Shown here in pieces: positions 10,396 to 23,800 of a stretch of 64,000 nucleotides of DNA. A program made the translations under genes and the position numbers. The DNA is taken from the NCBI RefSeq assembly GCF_037975245.1, contig NC_092561.1, positions 1 through 64,000 on the forward strand, given 5' to 3'. The DNA is from Apostichopus japonicus (taxonomy: Eukaryota > Echinodermata > Holothuroidea > Aspidochirotida > Stichopodidae). The notes below the pieces were generated by a model. It was given only the letters and a program-made list of their open reading frames with translations, did not search any database and was not told the origin of the DNA. The stretch's first letter is position 1, and each line of letters begins with the position of its first letter.

Positions 10396-11589
10396 AGTGT
10401 GTGTGCGGCGGAAGAGGGTTGAATCTGAGTAGAGGGTGTGTGTGATGGGGGGGGGGGGGCGTCGAGGGGAGTAATGTTTGAGTAAAACCTCATCAAAACC
10501 TCCAGATAAAATAGATCACCGGTCCATTCTCAATCACAAATCTCAGTACTTGAAGTTTTTCCAAAAAAAAATGGCCTTTTGAATAACATACTTTTTAGTT
10601 GTCCACAATAGGGCATTTGATTTAGTGACAGCTTTTTTAGTATCGCGGCAGAATTGAGGCATTCTTCAAACTTCTGTTATTTTCCGACCTTTACTACTTT
10701 AATTAGTAAAAGGGTTAGGCTATACTCTGAAGAATAGGATCGTGTATTTATTTGTATCAACTACAGTCCTTCGCTGAGTTTTAACCGGTATAGCTTTGGT
10801 GAAATTGCCAATAAAACACACTCAAAAACGATATTTTAAAGTTTAACATTTTAAAAATGATTGTTAACAAATTTAGGAATCCGTTTAGGTAGATATGTAA
10901 ATATATAACATGGTTAGAATTTAGGTACTATTGAGATAATTATATTTAGGTAGACTGTAAATATTTGCTATAGGACTTTTCTTAGCACAATTCGATCAGA
11001 TCTGTTCGGCCCAAGACCAAGATCACCGCCAGTCCGTCGTTGCTAGTACTATATACCATCATGGATGTAGACGCCAAATATGGTTGGGGGGGGGGGTGGG
11101 GGCTGTTACGATATGCCCGAAAAATGTAACCAATGTGGAAAGGCATACTGGTGGGAACCAAAATTCGAAATCGTTATAAAAAATGGCAACAGTGATATAT
11201 ATCACAACAAAGTATTGGACATGGAAGGAAACCAAGGAGTATACAATCTGTGTCAAAATTCCACAACATCAATGTCGGATTAGTCGGGCAAGTTTATAAC
11301 GTTAGTCGAAAAACATGAGGCTGAGTTTTCTACAGAACTACTGATTCTCATCAAACAAGATTATGACAAATATTGCTGTGCCCGAAACAATATCAGCATA
11401 GTGCCCGAATTTTCACGGAAATATCTTCGGGGGTGGAGCTGCAGCTCCAGCCTCCTACGCCTATGACTACTATTCAAAATGGCTCCGGTACTAATATGAG
11501 TACACTGATTCGCGAATACGAATACGAGTACAAATTACCTATGTTAGAGTGAGAGCTTGTACGGACTCACTACAAGTTTGGTCAAAATA
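10396..11589. other. LRR gene 3' UTR and intergenic sequence with transposon remnants
   Basis: No further gene. A G run lies at 10448-10459 and another at 11089-11101. Around 11385-11470 the sequence ends in cctcctacgcctatg, which resembles the right end of the hAT miniature element at 41286-42140, and phrases such as gcccgaattttcacgg recur there. It is probably a degraded relative, but I could not find a convincing left end or target duplication. Confidence 0.4.
10810..10815 (+). terminator. Candidate poly(A) signal of the LRR gene
   Basis: AATAAA about 415 bp after the LRR stop codon, in AT-rich sequence. It is the first clear canonical hexamer downstream on this strand. Confidence 0.45.
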
Positions 11590-13150
11590 TCAAATGGTTG
11601 CCGTAGTGGCAAACAGTGACTGTCAGAAGGCCTACCTCATATGTCATTTAAAGATATGCATGAAGTTTCATAGTTTTCATGATCATGATATCTATACTAT
11701 TCTCCAGGTGGCTTAGAGATGGAATATGGCTACGTTAGACGACTTACGAATAATATGACGTGTTACGCATTAGAACAACAATAACAGATTTGTTCGTCGT
11801 CATCTTGTGTTTCCTATAATTATTGACTTATAAAGAAAGTACATGAATCACAAATGAAATCTGGTTTCTCATGATTGCTTATATTGAAAACAGAATCAAA
11901 GTTCAGTAGTGGTGTTTTTTCCACCGATTCGAAAGGATCAATTGTTGCCACGTCAGTGCCGCGGACACGTAGGCATAAAACTCTTTGCTGTCACATTGAA
12001 TTAACTGAAGTGCAATTAAATACTGTGTACAATTTGATGCAAGAAGACTTAACAGTTTGTACGACTAACATGGAATTTACATCCCACTGGATGCGGTGTG
12101 CACATATAGATTCGTGTGTATATAACCGTGTGCATATAACACATGTAAGTACTGCAGGCTATAACTTGTTTATAATGGGAGTTTTCTAACGCGAATAACT
12201 CACGAAACTGTCCTCCAAAATCATGCTTCAAATCGCTCGTATTGACAGTATGAACAGTCCCTCACCTTTTAAGTGATAGAAACATGATATTCATACTGCA
12301 TGTAAGCCTATACCTCCTATGTCATATACAAATGTGCAGGAAGTGTCGTCAATTATATTTTCATGATCATGATACCTATACTATTCTCCCGGTGGCTTTG
12401 AGATGGAATATGGCGACGTTAGACGACTTACGTATAATATGAAGTGTTAAAGCTTTAGGAAAACACTAACAGATTTGATCATCGTAATTTTTCTTATAAT
12501 TATTGACTTATAAATTCTGGCAAATGCACTATTTCTAGCAAAGGACTTATTCTCGCAAATAGATGTTTGTGGCAAATGACGTTATAGCATACTATATAAA
12601 TACACTTATTCTGATAAAAGCGTATAGTCATAACTTATCACGTGATACCGTAAAGGAAGTACATCTACCGGGATCTGATGATTGCTTATATTGACAAACA
12701 GAATCAAAGTTCAGTAGTGGTGTTAGTAAACCCACTACATGTACCTTTTTGTTTAACTATTACCACGTACAGCATAAGGCACCCACCGCTACGAAAGGAT
12801 TGGATCGTGCCACTTCTATACTGTGCACAATTTGATGCAAGGAGACTTCACAGTTTGTACGGCGGACATCAAGTTGAAATACACATCTCTTTGGATGTGG
12901 TGTGCACATATATATTGGTGTGTATATACCCTATGTAAGTATACTGCAGGCTATAAATTGTTTATCATGGGAAAAACTGTCTTTCGAGTAGAACATTTCT
13001 TGGCAATGCAGCCAGTTGGGACAGTTTTCTAATGCTAATACCTCTCTAAACTGCCCTGAGGCTCCCATTCATGATTCAAAGCACTCGTATTGACAGTATG
13101 AACAGTTCCTAACCTTTATCTGACAGACACATGATATTCATACTGCTCAT
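11590..13150. repeat. Old tandem duplication, two units of about 0.7-0.85 kb
   Basis: Unit 1 (about 11590-12300) and unit 2 (about 12300-13150) share the same landmarks in the same order: catgatcatgatatctatactattctcc and its variant (11677/12361), gttagacgacttacg (11736/12418), taattattgacttataaa (11817/12496), gattgcttatattga (11873/12679), cagaatcaaagttcagtagtggtg (11890/12700) and gacagtatgaacagt (12243/13093). Divergence is high and unit 2 has about 150 extra bases. Neither unit has a long conserved frame, so it looks non-coding. Confidence 0.8.
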
Positions 13151-13869
13151 ACTGACAATACAAGTACATTGACGCAGGACATGAAAGTACAGTATATAGA
13201 AAGAATTGTCCCAAGTATCTGCTATAACAATGGAAACGATATAAAGATGATGTAACGCTTTAAAAGATAGTAGCAATTTCATGAAAAATTATTAATTGTT
13301 CAGTTAATATGTTATAGCTTTACGGACACCTAGGAACGACATTGTACTTACCACTCAATCAGGCATTAGAAATCATGAAAATAGCCCCATGGTAAGCCAG
13401 GTAAGCCTGACTACAACTTCAGTTTTAGTTACATTTTTGTCACTGAAAATATACAGATCGGCAGTGAGGTTCATCCGAAATTTCACAAATATTTACTGCA
13501 GTACTCGTGAACAATTTACTAAGCATATATACTTTCAGTATAGTAACCTGGGCAATACTCCGCACCCTCACACAAATAACTGAAAGCGTCCATATATAAT
13601 GGTCTAAATTAAATAGTTTTCAATATACGCATTAACACGTACACAGCCTTTTCACAGGGCGGGTCTTAACATCAATTATTTTACCCATACACATGTGCTG
13701 AGACACATCAGCAAGGAATTTTGAGAAGCAAATCGACGCCCATGTGAAAATCATAGTTTTTAAAACGACTCATACCATGTAATAATCTGTCGTAACGTTT
13801 TGCACCTTCTAGACCACCTGTTCGTTATCAGTCTGAGCGAAGGAATTAGAGGAGCTTTGATACACAGTT
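13151..13869. other. Upstream region of the SH2-Death gene
   Basis: No gene or repeat recognised. It should hold the promoter and 5' UTR of the adaptor gene starting at 13870. A short purine-rich stretch precedes the ATG. Confidence 0.4.
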
Positions 13870-16800
13870 ATGGCGTCCGGAGGAGTGAGAGATAATGTAG
13901 TCTATAGTGCTTTAATGTTCTTCAGCGACAGTAAGAAGAATAGAAGCAAGAAAAAATCTAGTGAGTAGAATCTCCTTAGACCTTCCTGTCAGCTATTTGG
14001 TAATCGCAGAGTAAGTTACAGAAGATTTAGCAAATATCGTCTGTGTCAGTTAAAACGTACGATGTTGTAAAAGGTTTGCTTGGCAAAGTATAAGAGCGAG
14101 GGGAAAAAACGGCTTTCAAATTTACTTTCGACGCTCTGTACTATATATGTCTCTTAATATAATTACGCTGCAATTCTCGTTAACTATATAACAGAATTTA
14201 CCCCAAACAGGACATTGTTATGCAAGCAGTACATCCAGTGGCGGACTGGCCACACGGGCATTTGGGCAATGCCAGGTGGGCCGGTGGCCCGGTGGGCCGG
14301 GGAGCCTGGTAAAACTTACAGCCCATTTTCACAGTATAGTTAATACAATGCAGACGGGCTGTGTAGACATATATGTTTAACTGTTGGAATCAGCTCATGA
14401 AATCACCATGTTAGTTAGTATGTTAGTTCGTAACAGAACGTGCTATTAGCAACCCGTCCGTGCTAATGGATTTTATTTAGGCTATCTTCAATATTTTTCA
14501 AGCATGTTGTCACAAAATGCTTGAAAAACTAAATAAAATCCAGTCTAAAACATATATTTTTGTCTATTTTTGTTAAGGTTTTTATCTTTGCTCAGTTTAA
14601 TCAAGTGTGGCTTCTGGACAATGATTTTTGGGTCATTGTTAAAGGATTATTGTAACCTACAAAATTGAGAAATAAAGCACCATTTTGCATCTTAGCTTAA
14701 AAAACTTTCAATAGGGAGGGGAAACCCCCTCCCCTTAGACCCCTCCCCAGGACTGCGATCACTATGTAAGTAGCATATAAATGAAAAATGGGCCGGTCTA
14801 GGTGGAAAATGCCCAGGCCGGTTCTAAGACCCAGTCCGCCCCTGGGTACAACTATAGGACGAACCAGAGTACAACAAAACTTTCTCAATATAAATTTCAG
14901 ATTTTGTGTCGAAACCAGTCAAGTTCTATCAAACAGCACAGTTACACGAAACATTCGATGTTCAACAAGAGGACCACATATTGCACATACAGACGAGTGA
15001 CAAGTTAACGATCTTCTTACGATGCAACAACGTGTTTATCGTACATAGACACAGGGACGGTGCCGTCGCTGTGCTGAAAAATGCAAGGTTTCAACAATCC
15101 AATCCTCCCGTTACGCTAGATGGTTCGAAATACTCAGTATTCATGGAAGGTGTTGGGATGACGCTTATGTATGCCGTAGCACTGGAAAACTGTAAAGAAG
15201 GATCCGGAATAAAAGTAAACACAAATGATGTAGTTCTCATCTTGGCAATTACCAAGGGCTATCATTTTGTTGCGATAACACCATGTTTGAAAGTAGTTAT
15301 TTTGCCTACTGCAATGTTGAGAGTTCTAACAAATCCCAGACGATTGTTGAGGGAAGGAATGACACTCAAAATGAAATCAATGGACGGGAAGTGAATCCAG
15401 GAGCTCTTCAAAGCCACGGAAGACCTGTTTACCTGACGAACGAAATATGGTGAAATGGTTCACTTGCATAGTTTCGAAAGGGAAGTAAATTTTGACGTGG
15501 TAAGTTGTTCATTCACTTTTATATATAAGTGCCTTCGCACCAGTCACCTTCATGGGCTCAACATTCAGGAAGGACATGACTAACTTTTATTCCGTCCCCC
15601 CCCCCAATCCCTCTCCCCTTGTTCCTCCCCCCCCCCCATCACTCCTCTTCTCATAGCTCTTTTCCACCCCTTTTTCCCCACACCTTTCTGTCTTTGTCCT
15701 TCTCCAGTTTATTCCACTTCCCATAATCCTCTCTTTGTCCCTCTACTGTTTATCTCCTACCTCTCCTCTTCCCCTGTTGGTTTCTTTCTTCTCTCCATCC
15801 CTTGTCCGCTAATCCCCTTACGTCTATCTCTTTGTGTTCACCATGCTCATTAACCTGTCTGTATTCTGTGCGTGTTATTGTCCCTTCTGTCACTGTTACT
15901 TGTCATTTAGCCTTTGAAGAAGATCCTGCTAGGATCGAAACGTCAGGCCAACTTACTTTTACACACTTTTATATATAGTAACAAACCGATGGTTTTGGAG
16001 TATCTGGATAGACGTGTTAAAAGAAGAAAAGCTGTAAGAGGCTTCCCATGGAAGTCCCTGCGAAACATAGAAATATATTTTGCCAATTCAGTCACTTCTC
16101 AAATCGAACTTTCCATAAAAACTTTAGCCATTGAAAAACCGTGGATTAAATAATACGTATGTTTCCCCCAGGGCCTTCGGAAGGAAAGGGTAATATGAAA
16201 CGAACACGATCATTTACGTCAAGGTATCACATCCCAAGATGAGATTTATGTGTTCCCATAATTCTAAATCGCTGAAGCAAATCCATAGGGATTTTTAAGA
16301 AACCACCAAATCTACATATCTGAAAATAACGTAATGGACAAGCGAGGTTAGCGTCTGCTGGAAAGAAGATATTATATCTAAGCCATATTCACATTTTTGC
16401 AGTGATGGGTGCCAAAGTTAAACAAATAATTGTCTTTAAGTTTGCTTCTTTAGTCGATATGCGTCAGTGCCTCATCCACAGACAAATTTACAATTCCATG
16501 ATTTCGAAATATAGCCTCAAAATGACATTTATGAGGTAAAGTATGAAACGTTTGCACCATGGAATCTTTTTACTGTTCAGTATACATAGTGATAGGTGAA
16601 CTTTATACGTCAGAATATAATATTACGTTTTTTTTTGCAAATGAATTATTTTTGTTGGAAACCTGCACACCCATGTAAAATCATCTTAATCAAATTCTAC
16701 ACTCAACTTTATCGGAATATGTTCTCAATTTGTTTGAACAATTTACCATACTTTGTATCTAACAAAAGATCGGTTGTTGAAGCAAAAGTTGCATTTTTTT

Positions 16801-19167
16801 AAAACTTTGTTTCTCTAGAGTTGCTTCAACCAAAGCCGATTACAAAGTAACACATGCGTGAATCTGAGCGTTATTTTACTATACTATTCAAGGTTTAGAA
16901 TACCAAGTTGCATGCATACTCAAAACGTGCAATTGACTTCGTTATTATTGACCTGGTCAAGGTATAGGATCGTCTAATTCCTAACAAAGATAAGCATGTA
17001 TACATTATTTCTTACGTTAGCCTATCCAGCAGTAGCATGGATGTAATTTGTTGTACGTGAGTTTTGTACAAAGTAACCTAAAGTGATACGAATTCATAAC
17101 TGATATGTCAATTTAGGGGCTTTTCCGACAACGCAACCGTTAACCTTTCAGACGGATGTAGGACTGCATCTCTATAACTGCGGCACGGTACCCGCTTAGT
17201 ATGTACAGGCGATACGGAATAACAGGTAGAATTGAAAAGCCCGAAGTCCATTGAATGTATATATATGTATATATATATATATATATATGAATGAGGTAAG
17301 ACAGAAGGACTTCACCACGACAGTTTCGTCCTTCTGTCTTACCACATTCATCGTGATCTTATCAAGCGCTCGACTAATACTACTTTACTGAAAGATGCTA
17401 TATTCTCTCCATTGAGATGAAGCTGTGACTTTCTTCTTCTTCTTCTTCTTGGTTTGGTCAAAAGAGTAATGTTTTACGAGATGCTCCTCCGCTTCCGCCT
17501 CCACGCCTGCCACCGACGGAAACGAGCCAAGTTCAGGTAAAAGTATAATCCATTGTTTTATCTTCGTTGAGTTCATTTATTGATGGCCTTGGCTATCCTG
17601 ATATAGTTCATCAATGATGAAACTAAAGCAAGAAGTTTGTTTGTTGTATTAATCAGGAAGAGAATACCTCGCGGGGAGAACATTGGTTTAAAGGTCGCAT
17701 ATCCCGTGGGAAGGCTGAAGAGCTACTGAAGGATGAAGGCGACTACCTGTTTCGCTTCAAGGGTCATGATTCAAACACGATTGTTTTATCACACTGCATT
17801 GGAAATGAAGAGTTTAGGCATGTGATTGTCTTGGAAGAAAAAGAATCATCGTGTGAAGAGGTATGCGTTTCGATCTAACTTCGTCAACTATTGATTTTGT
17901 TGTCCTGTTGAATAATGAAAAAAATACATTTGAAATTACAATTTAATATACATTGAAGGGTTACATATTATGGATACTATATTCGATTATATTCCGATAA
18001 TATATGATTCCTACATTATGTACAGGCTATACCATTTATATCTTGATAACTCAGATACGATATGAAGGAACCACGGCAATCCACCAACGTATCTTAGATT
18101 TTGCCAAATCGGCTGGACTGTCATTCCAAGATGACGAACCGATTCGGCTGGGAGGGGCATCGGTGAAAGCAGTCAATCCATACGCGACATACAGTGACAT
18201 AATAGCAAGAAATGATGACAAGCTATTTAAGGTATATATGTGGCTTCTGCATCGTGTTGTAAGTTACCTACCGCTACGTATATGACATTGATCTGTAGTA
18301 AGTCGGGTTATGTCTGTAGTAAGCAGGATTATGTGTGCATGTAGTAAGTCGGATTTTTTGTGTGTTAAAGGTGGGTTATGTGTGTAGCAGGCCGGATTAT
18401 GTGTGTAGTAAGCCGGATTATGTGTGTAGTTAGTCAGATTATGTGTGCATGTAGTAAGCCGGGTAATGTGTGGATGTAGTAAGCCGGATTAAGTGTGTAG
18501 TAAGTCGGATTATGTGTGCATGCAGTTAACCGGATTTTGTGTGTGGTAAGGAGGGTTATGTGTGTAGCAAGCCGGATTATGTGTGTAGTAAGCCGGATTA
18601 TGTGTGTAGTAAACCGGATTATGTGTTTATCAAACCGGATTATGTGTACGTGTTTGGCGGATTGTGCAGCTGTCTTATACTAATTTATTAACACGTTCGT
18701 ATAGTATTTGATAATAATCCACCACAATATTGCTGACGCGTGCATTGTTACAAACGGTAATGTTCCTGTGCTGAGCTGTCGAACGAAATGGCGTGAACTT
18801 GTCCATATTTTCCCTTCCCCACTCCATCCCCAACCCTCTGACAAAGTATGAAGGCATGGTATCAGGAACTAACAGTGACTCTGGGCGTGGTCGCACGGTC
18901 TCCGTATACGTTGTTTCAGTAGATGGGACATTATGGATGAATAAATAACTAGATTTTATCGTTAAGTATTGATTACCAACATGTCTATTTTTGTGCTACA
19001 GCCACGCCAAGGGGCCCGAAAAGGAGATACAGAAGACACATATGAAGAATTACATGAACCTTACCTGGTAAAATAACCTTGTCTTTGTTTGTTTGCTCAC
19101 AGTGTATGTATAAACATAATGTGTGTATTTATATATGTGTATATATTTGTAAGTGTGTGTATGCACA

Positions 19168-19230
<63 letters not shown>

Positions 19231-19236
19231 GTATAC

Positions 19237-19308
<72 letters not shown>

Positions 19309-20724
19309 TTATCGCATGAATCGTATTATCGCATCATGTAAATAATTCCTTTGTAACATTGAGCTGCAGGCATAACAAGGTAGTTATCAAATTTGTAAAT
19401 ACAAATGTGTACCATATATATATATATATATGACACTCTTGCATCAATGAGATGGAGTAAAAAAAAGAACATTATCTATATGGGAAACTTATCTGCATGT
19501 TCTTATATCACAGCCATGCCCAATGATCGGGCAAAAAGATCATCCAGAGCAAAGACAAGTTGACCCAGAGCCACGAAGCTTTGTAAGAAAATTTAGATTT
19601 ATAATTTTATTTGTAGAAATTAAGAACATCGGTACCTTTCATAAAATTCAAACAGAAGCATGTTTTACGAGTTTCAAAGATATCCACGAAAATGAATAAA
19701 TATTGTGAATTCTTGCAGATTGGGTACAACAGTTTAGCCTATACGATTCGTTGATTTCCTATTTCATTTTCACAACCACAAACACAAACACAAATTTTGA
19801 ATTTAAACCTCTAAATTTCTCTGTTTCGCAGACAGCAACACCACTTCTCACAACCAGTTCTTCCGTGGATTATGGAGGCTATGAAGTCGTGGTAAGGTAA
19901 CTTTTATTTCAAAAGAGCAGAATAACGTATAAGATTATAGTATCACGAAGCAGCCTTTATACTTTTGTATTGTGTTGAGAACGTTATAGAAAATGTTAAA
20001 AGCTTCCTCTTGTATATAGTTGTAAATGGATACCAAATAATTGAGTGAATTAGTATACCATTGACAAAATTGTCAAACATTATAACCAATTGAATAGAGA
20101 ATACATCGCATAAATGCTGCATTTTCCGCAAAAACGCAAAAACGTTTCAGGCGATCACAGAGTGACATGCATGTTCAAAGTGGGGTTGAGGAAGTTGGGA
20201 GGATACAGCCTCTAGACACGGGATCAATTAGGGTGCACGGGAAAAATATTGGGCAAAGAATGAAATATATTTATAAGATAATGGAGGTTGTAAAAAGAAA
20301 GAGCCCACCGACGTAAATGTCCATTGGACCTGTCGATTGCGCAATATTTACTGAGCCATGCCATCATTAAGTGGCGAGAAATTTGTGATATGTCTTTCAC
20401 TTTTTCTTGCCAATTTCTTATCTAATATTTATTGACTACTTTAACAGATAGGGCTCGGGTGATTATGAATGCTTGCAAACATTATAATGATTACGAATGT
20501 TTGCAAACATTATACAAAATATCATATTTTCAAGATATCATCACAGTTAGATTTGTTTACGTTTTCATTTGAAAAATATCTTTACACAGGTTGCTCCAGA
20601 AAACTGTAAATGTACAGAAGAAAGTAAAGAGATTGATAGCCTCTACAACTATATTAAAGAGGTAAATTTTAAACCAAGCATCAAGGTTAATATAAAGCAA
20701 GATTCAAACCATATATATAAATAT

Positions 20725-20755
<31 letters not shown>

Positions 20756-20799
20756 AATATATATATATATATTTATATATTAATATATATATATATATT

Positions 20800-20876
<77 letters not shown>

Positions 20877-23800
20877 GTGAGTGCGCCTTGGCCTTAAACA
20901 GGACTGTAAACCTTCAACCTCAACTGAACCAAGATGACGTTGACTAACAAGGAAGTTTCTAAAACACAGTGCATGTACGTTCTTCATTTTCTTACAGACA
21001 TTTGATGCGAGTACTTTAGAGGTGCTACGCTTTTTGAGAGAACATGGACATGTGAGTATATGCATGCAGCTGGTAAAGAGGATAACATTTGACACCTAAA
21101 TTAATTTTCATCTGGTAGAGCGTTAAAGAACACTGCTGTCGGCCCAGGTGGTTTTTATTTTTTTACACCTTACAATTTTGGAGAAATGACCTATTGTTTA
21201 CATCTGAGGATTATCGGTTTAAGTGCAGATAGATGGATTATCGGGTTTAGTGCACATAGATGGATTATACTTAGTCTAAAACAGAGAACATCATGAGGTC
21301 AGTTCCTCATATCCAATACAATACACAATAGGAAACAAAAGACTTTTATCAGTGAGAATTAACAATGTCATAAACCAATAGATTAACATTTATGCCTGCG
21401 CCGAGGAGCTGACAGCGTCATAAACTTACAGGAACTCAGGATTGACAACAGGTGTTTTTTTCACCGATTAACAAAACGGGTACAGGATCCTGATTCTCAC
21501 CAATAGTGTGATAGACTTGCCAATCATATATGACCATATAATGACCCTATCATGGGTCAGAGTACAGATACAATTGTTGTATACGGGAGTACGAGTACTC
21601 AATCTTGCATTAGTATCAATACTCCATATCCGATATAGCCTAGTACGAAACAGGGAGCAAGGGGGGTCTCGCCCCCTCCATTCTCCTCGACCGTAACCCG
21701 CATCGTATAATTCGGGTGAATGGTGAGGTGATTTGTTGCAGTCCGGGTGTACAAGAGTACTTAATAGCACAACCATGCATGCGTTTAGACTTCGTTGTAA
21801 ACTTAATTTATCATAGTGTAATTATGCCTCAAAATTCACCTGCATTCACGTTTAAACGTCTTACTGTTTTCGTGAGAGGACTTGCACACACGTACATGGA
21901 AGTCGACAGCAAACCCCCTTAATGATAATTCTTGGTTCACTCCTCACCCTCTTGTTAAAGTTCAATGCTCTACCTAAATCAGTATGCATGGGTGGGTGGG
22001 GGGGGGGAGGAGTATGAGTACGGACTCTAGTGGAAACTCATAAAAAGAATCAATTTACGTAAATATGTCTGTACTTTTAACACGTCTAAACGAAAGAGTT
22101 GGTTTGGTCCTACCGACATATTTTGTATTTCTTTGAAACCAATGTTTAGAAATGTGTCTCTGACGACATACACTCAGACGTAGCAGACCATTTGGTAGAA
22201 GCAAAATGGGATGAATTTGGAAAGCTCTTAAAAGTTCCGGCAAACATACGACATCGTATACAGAAGAGTTCCGAAGACATTTGCGAGAGAACCGTCTCAC
22301 TTTTGAAAGCGTGGCATCAGAGACTGGGCAACGGAGCAACTCTTGGTGTACGGTTTGATATTGATTGATTGAAACCAGTGACGGCATCAGAATTCCAGAG
22401 GGACGGTAGGGTGACTGAGGGTTGGGGGGGCAGGTGGATGGCAAGCTTATAGTTTGGGGCGAATACTTTGAAAGTTCAAAAATGAACCAGCAGATATGAA
22501 CACATCACGTACAAACTTCCGGAGAGAGGTGCTTTAGTTTAGTTGTTTTACTGGAACCCACTGGTGCCGCCACGGAGTGAAACACTCCTGATGTAGATCA
22601 CTCTTGGCATTATCTTGAAATATCCAATCTTATCTGGATGAATTAAACATACAAAATACATTTTTAAGTGCAAAAGATAGAATATAAACGTTGCTAAACA
22701 GCATCGTATGTTTAACTTCATCGTTGATGTTTAACAGTTTAGGGGGCTTGGAAGGATACAGTTAGACGAGGCAGGTTACGGCCCCGCTGGAAAAATTTTC
22801 TTGGGCCGCGAGAAGCTGCTTTTATTGCCCTATAAACGCGACCCGAATAACAAAAACGACAAGGCAAACAATGCATATTTATAGGTCTAACTTTTTAGAG
22901 TTCGCACAGAGGGTAGCATACTCCCATTAAAAACCCCATTGACTTACACACTAAATCACAAAAGTACTGTGGTCTCAAAGTCTAGATAGAAGTTTTCACT
23001 AGCTAAACGCTACCCATCACCGGATAGCTGACAAGTTGGCCTTTCATGGCCATATCAATGTTCCGTATCATGACCATGTAGATGTTTTGCTATCCGAGCC
23101 GGAAGTTTTCGTCACTTGTAAACAAACCTCTTCACTCAGTGGTAAACAATTTTTCTACGCAGCTCCTGTGAGGCCTAAAGAGGTTTAAAATTGCCTCAAT
23201 TTACCCAATTTTCTCACCACATGTACCTTCCATTCATGCGCCACAAAAAACTAGATCATGATTGATAACAGGTCAAAAAAGATGTTCTCCTGCTGCTTTC
23301 TTGCACTTTTCCTGAAGGAGAACAATCGAGCGGATGGATATAGACTCTAATAGGAGTATGCTACCAGAGGACTAATGCTTACTTGTAATATGATATTTCA
23401 ACACAACAGCTTACCAACGCGCATCGGAAGAACCATATGATCTTGCATGTTACCATGTAATGTTATGTTGCTATTTCACGGTAGTAGATACATCCTTCAG
23501 TTATGTGGTCAGCGCATTGAGTACAAAGTTCCAGTGTGGCCGGCAAGATCCATGTAATACCGACTCTTGCTTTAGGACAATGATATGTTAAACCGACCGT
23601 TTTACTTTATTATTCGATATTTGATGATAGTAACAGTTATAGTTTATTGATATCATCAATTTAATTGCTGATATCATCAGTAGCGTAGGTTTCAGTCGAG
23701 AAAACTGCAACATATATGGTGTTTTTCACGAATGGCAGTTGGCATTTTTCAACGGTACACGACAAAAACTGCCCGGTCTTAACGAATGTAACCGACTGAT

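Noticed and set aside
19079-19345. Tyr/Ile-rich frames across (TA)n tracts
   Set aside because: Microsatellite translation only; the same applies to 20569-20880 and 26048-26238.
22348-22359. Exon 11 ending at its own in-frame stop (TGA 22357-22359)
   Set aside because: It would remove the last helix of the Death domain, which is found in phase at 27326. Kept only as a possible isoform.
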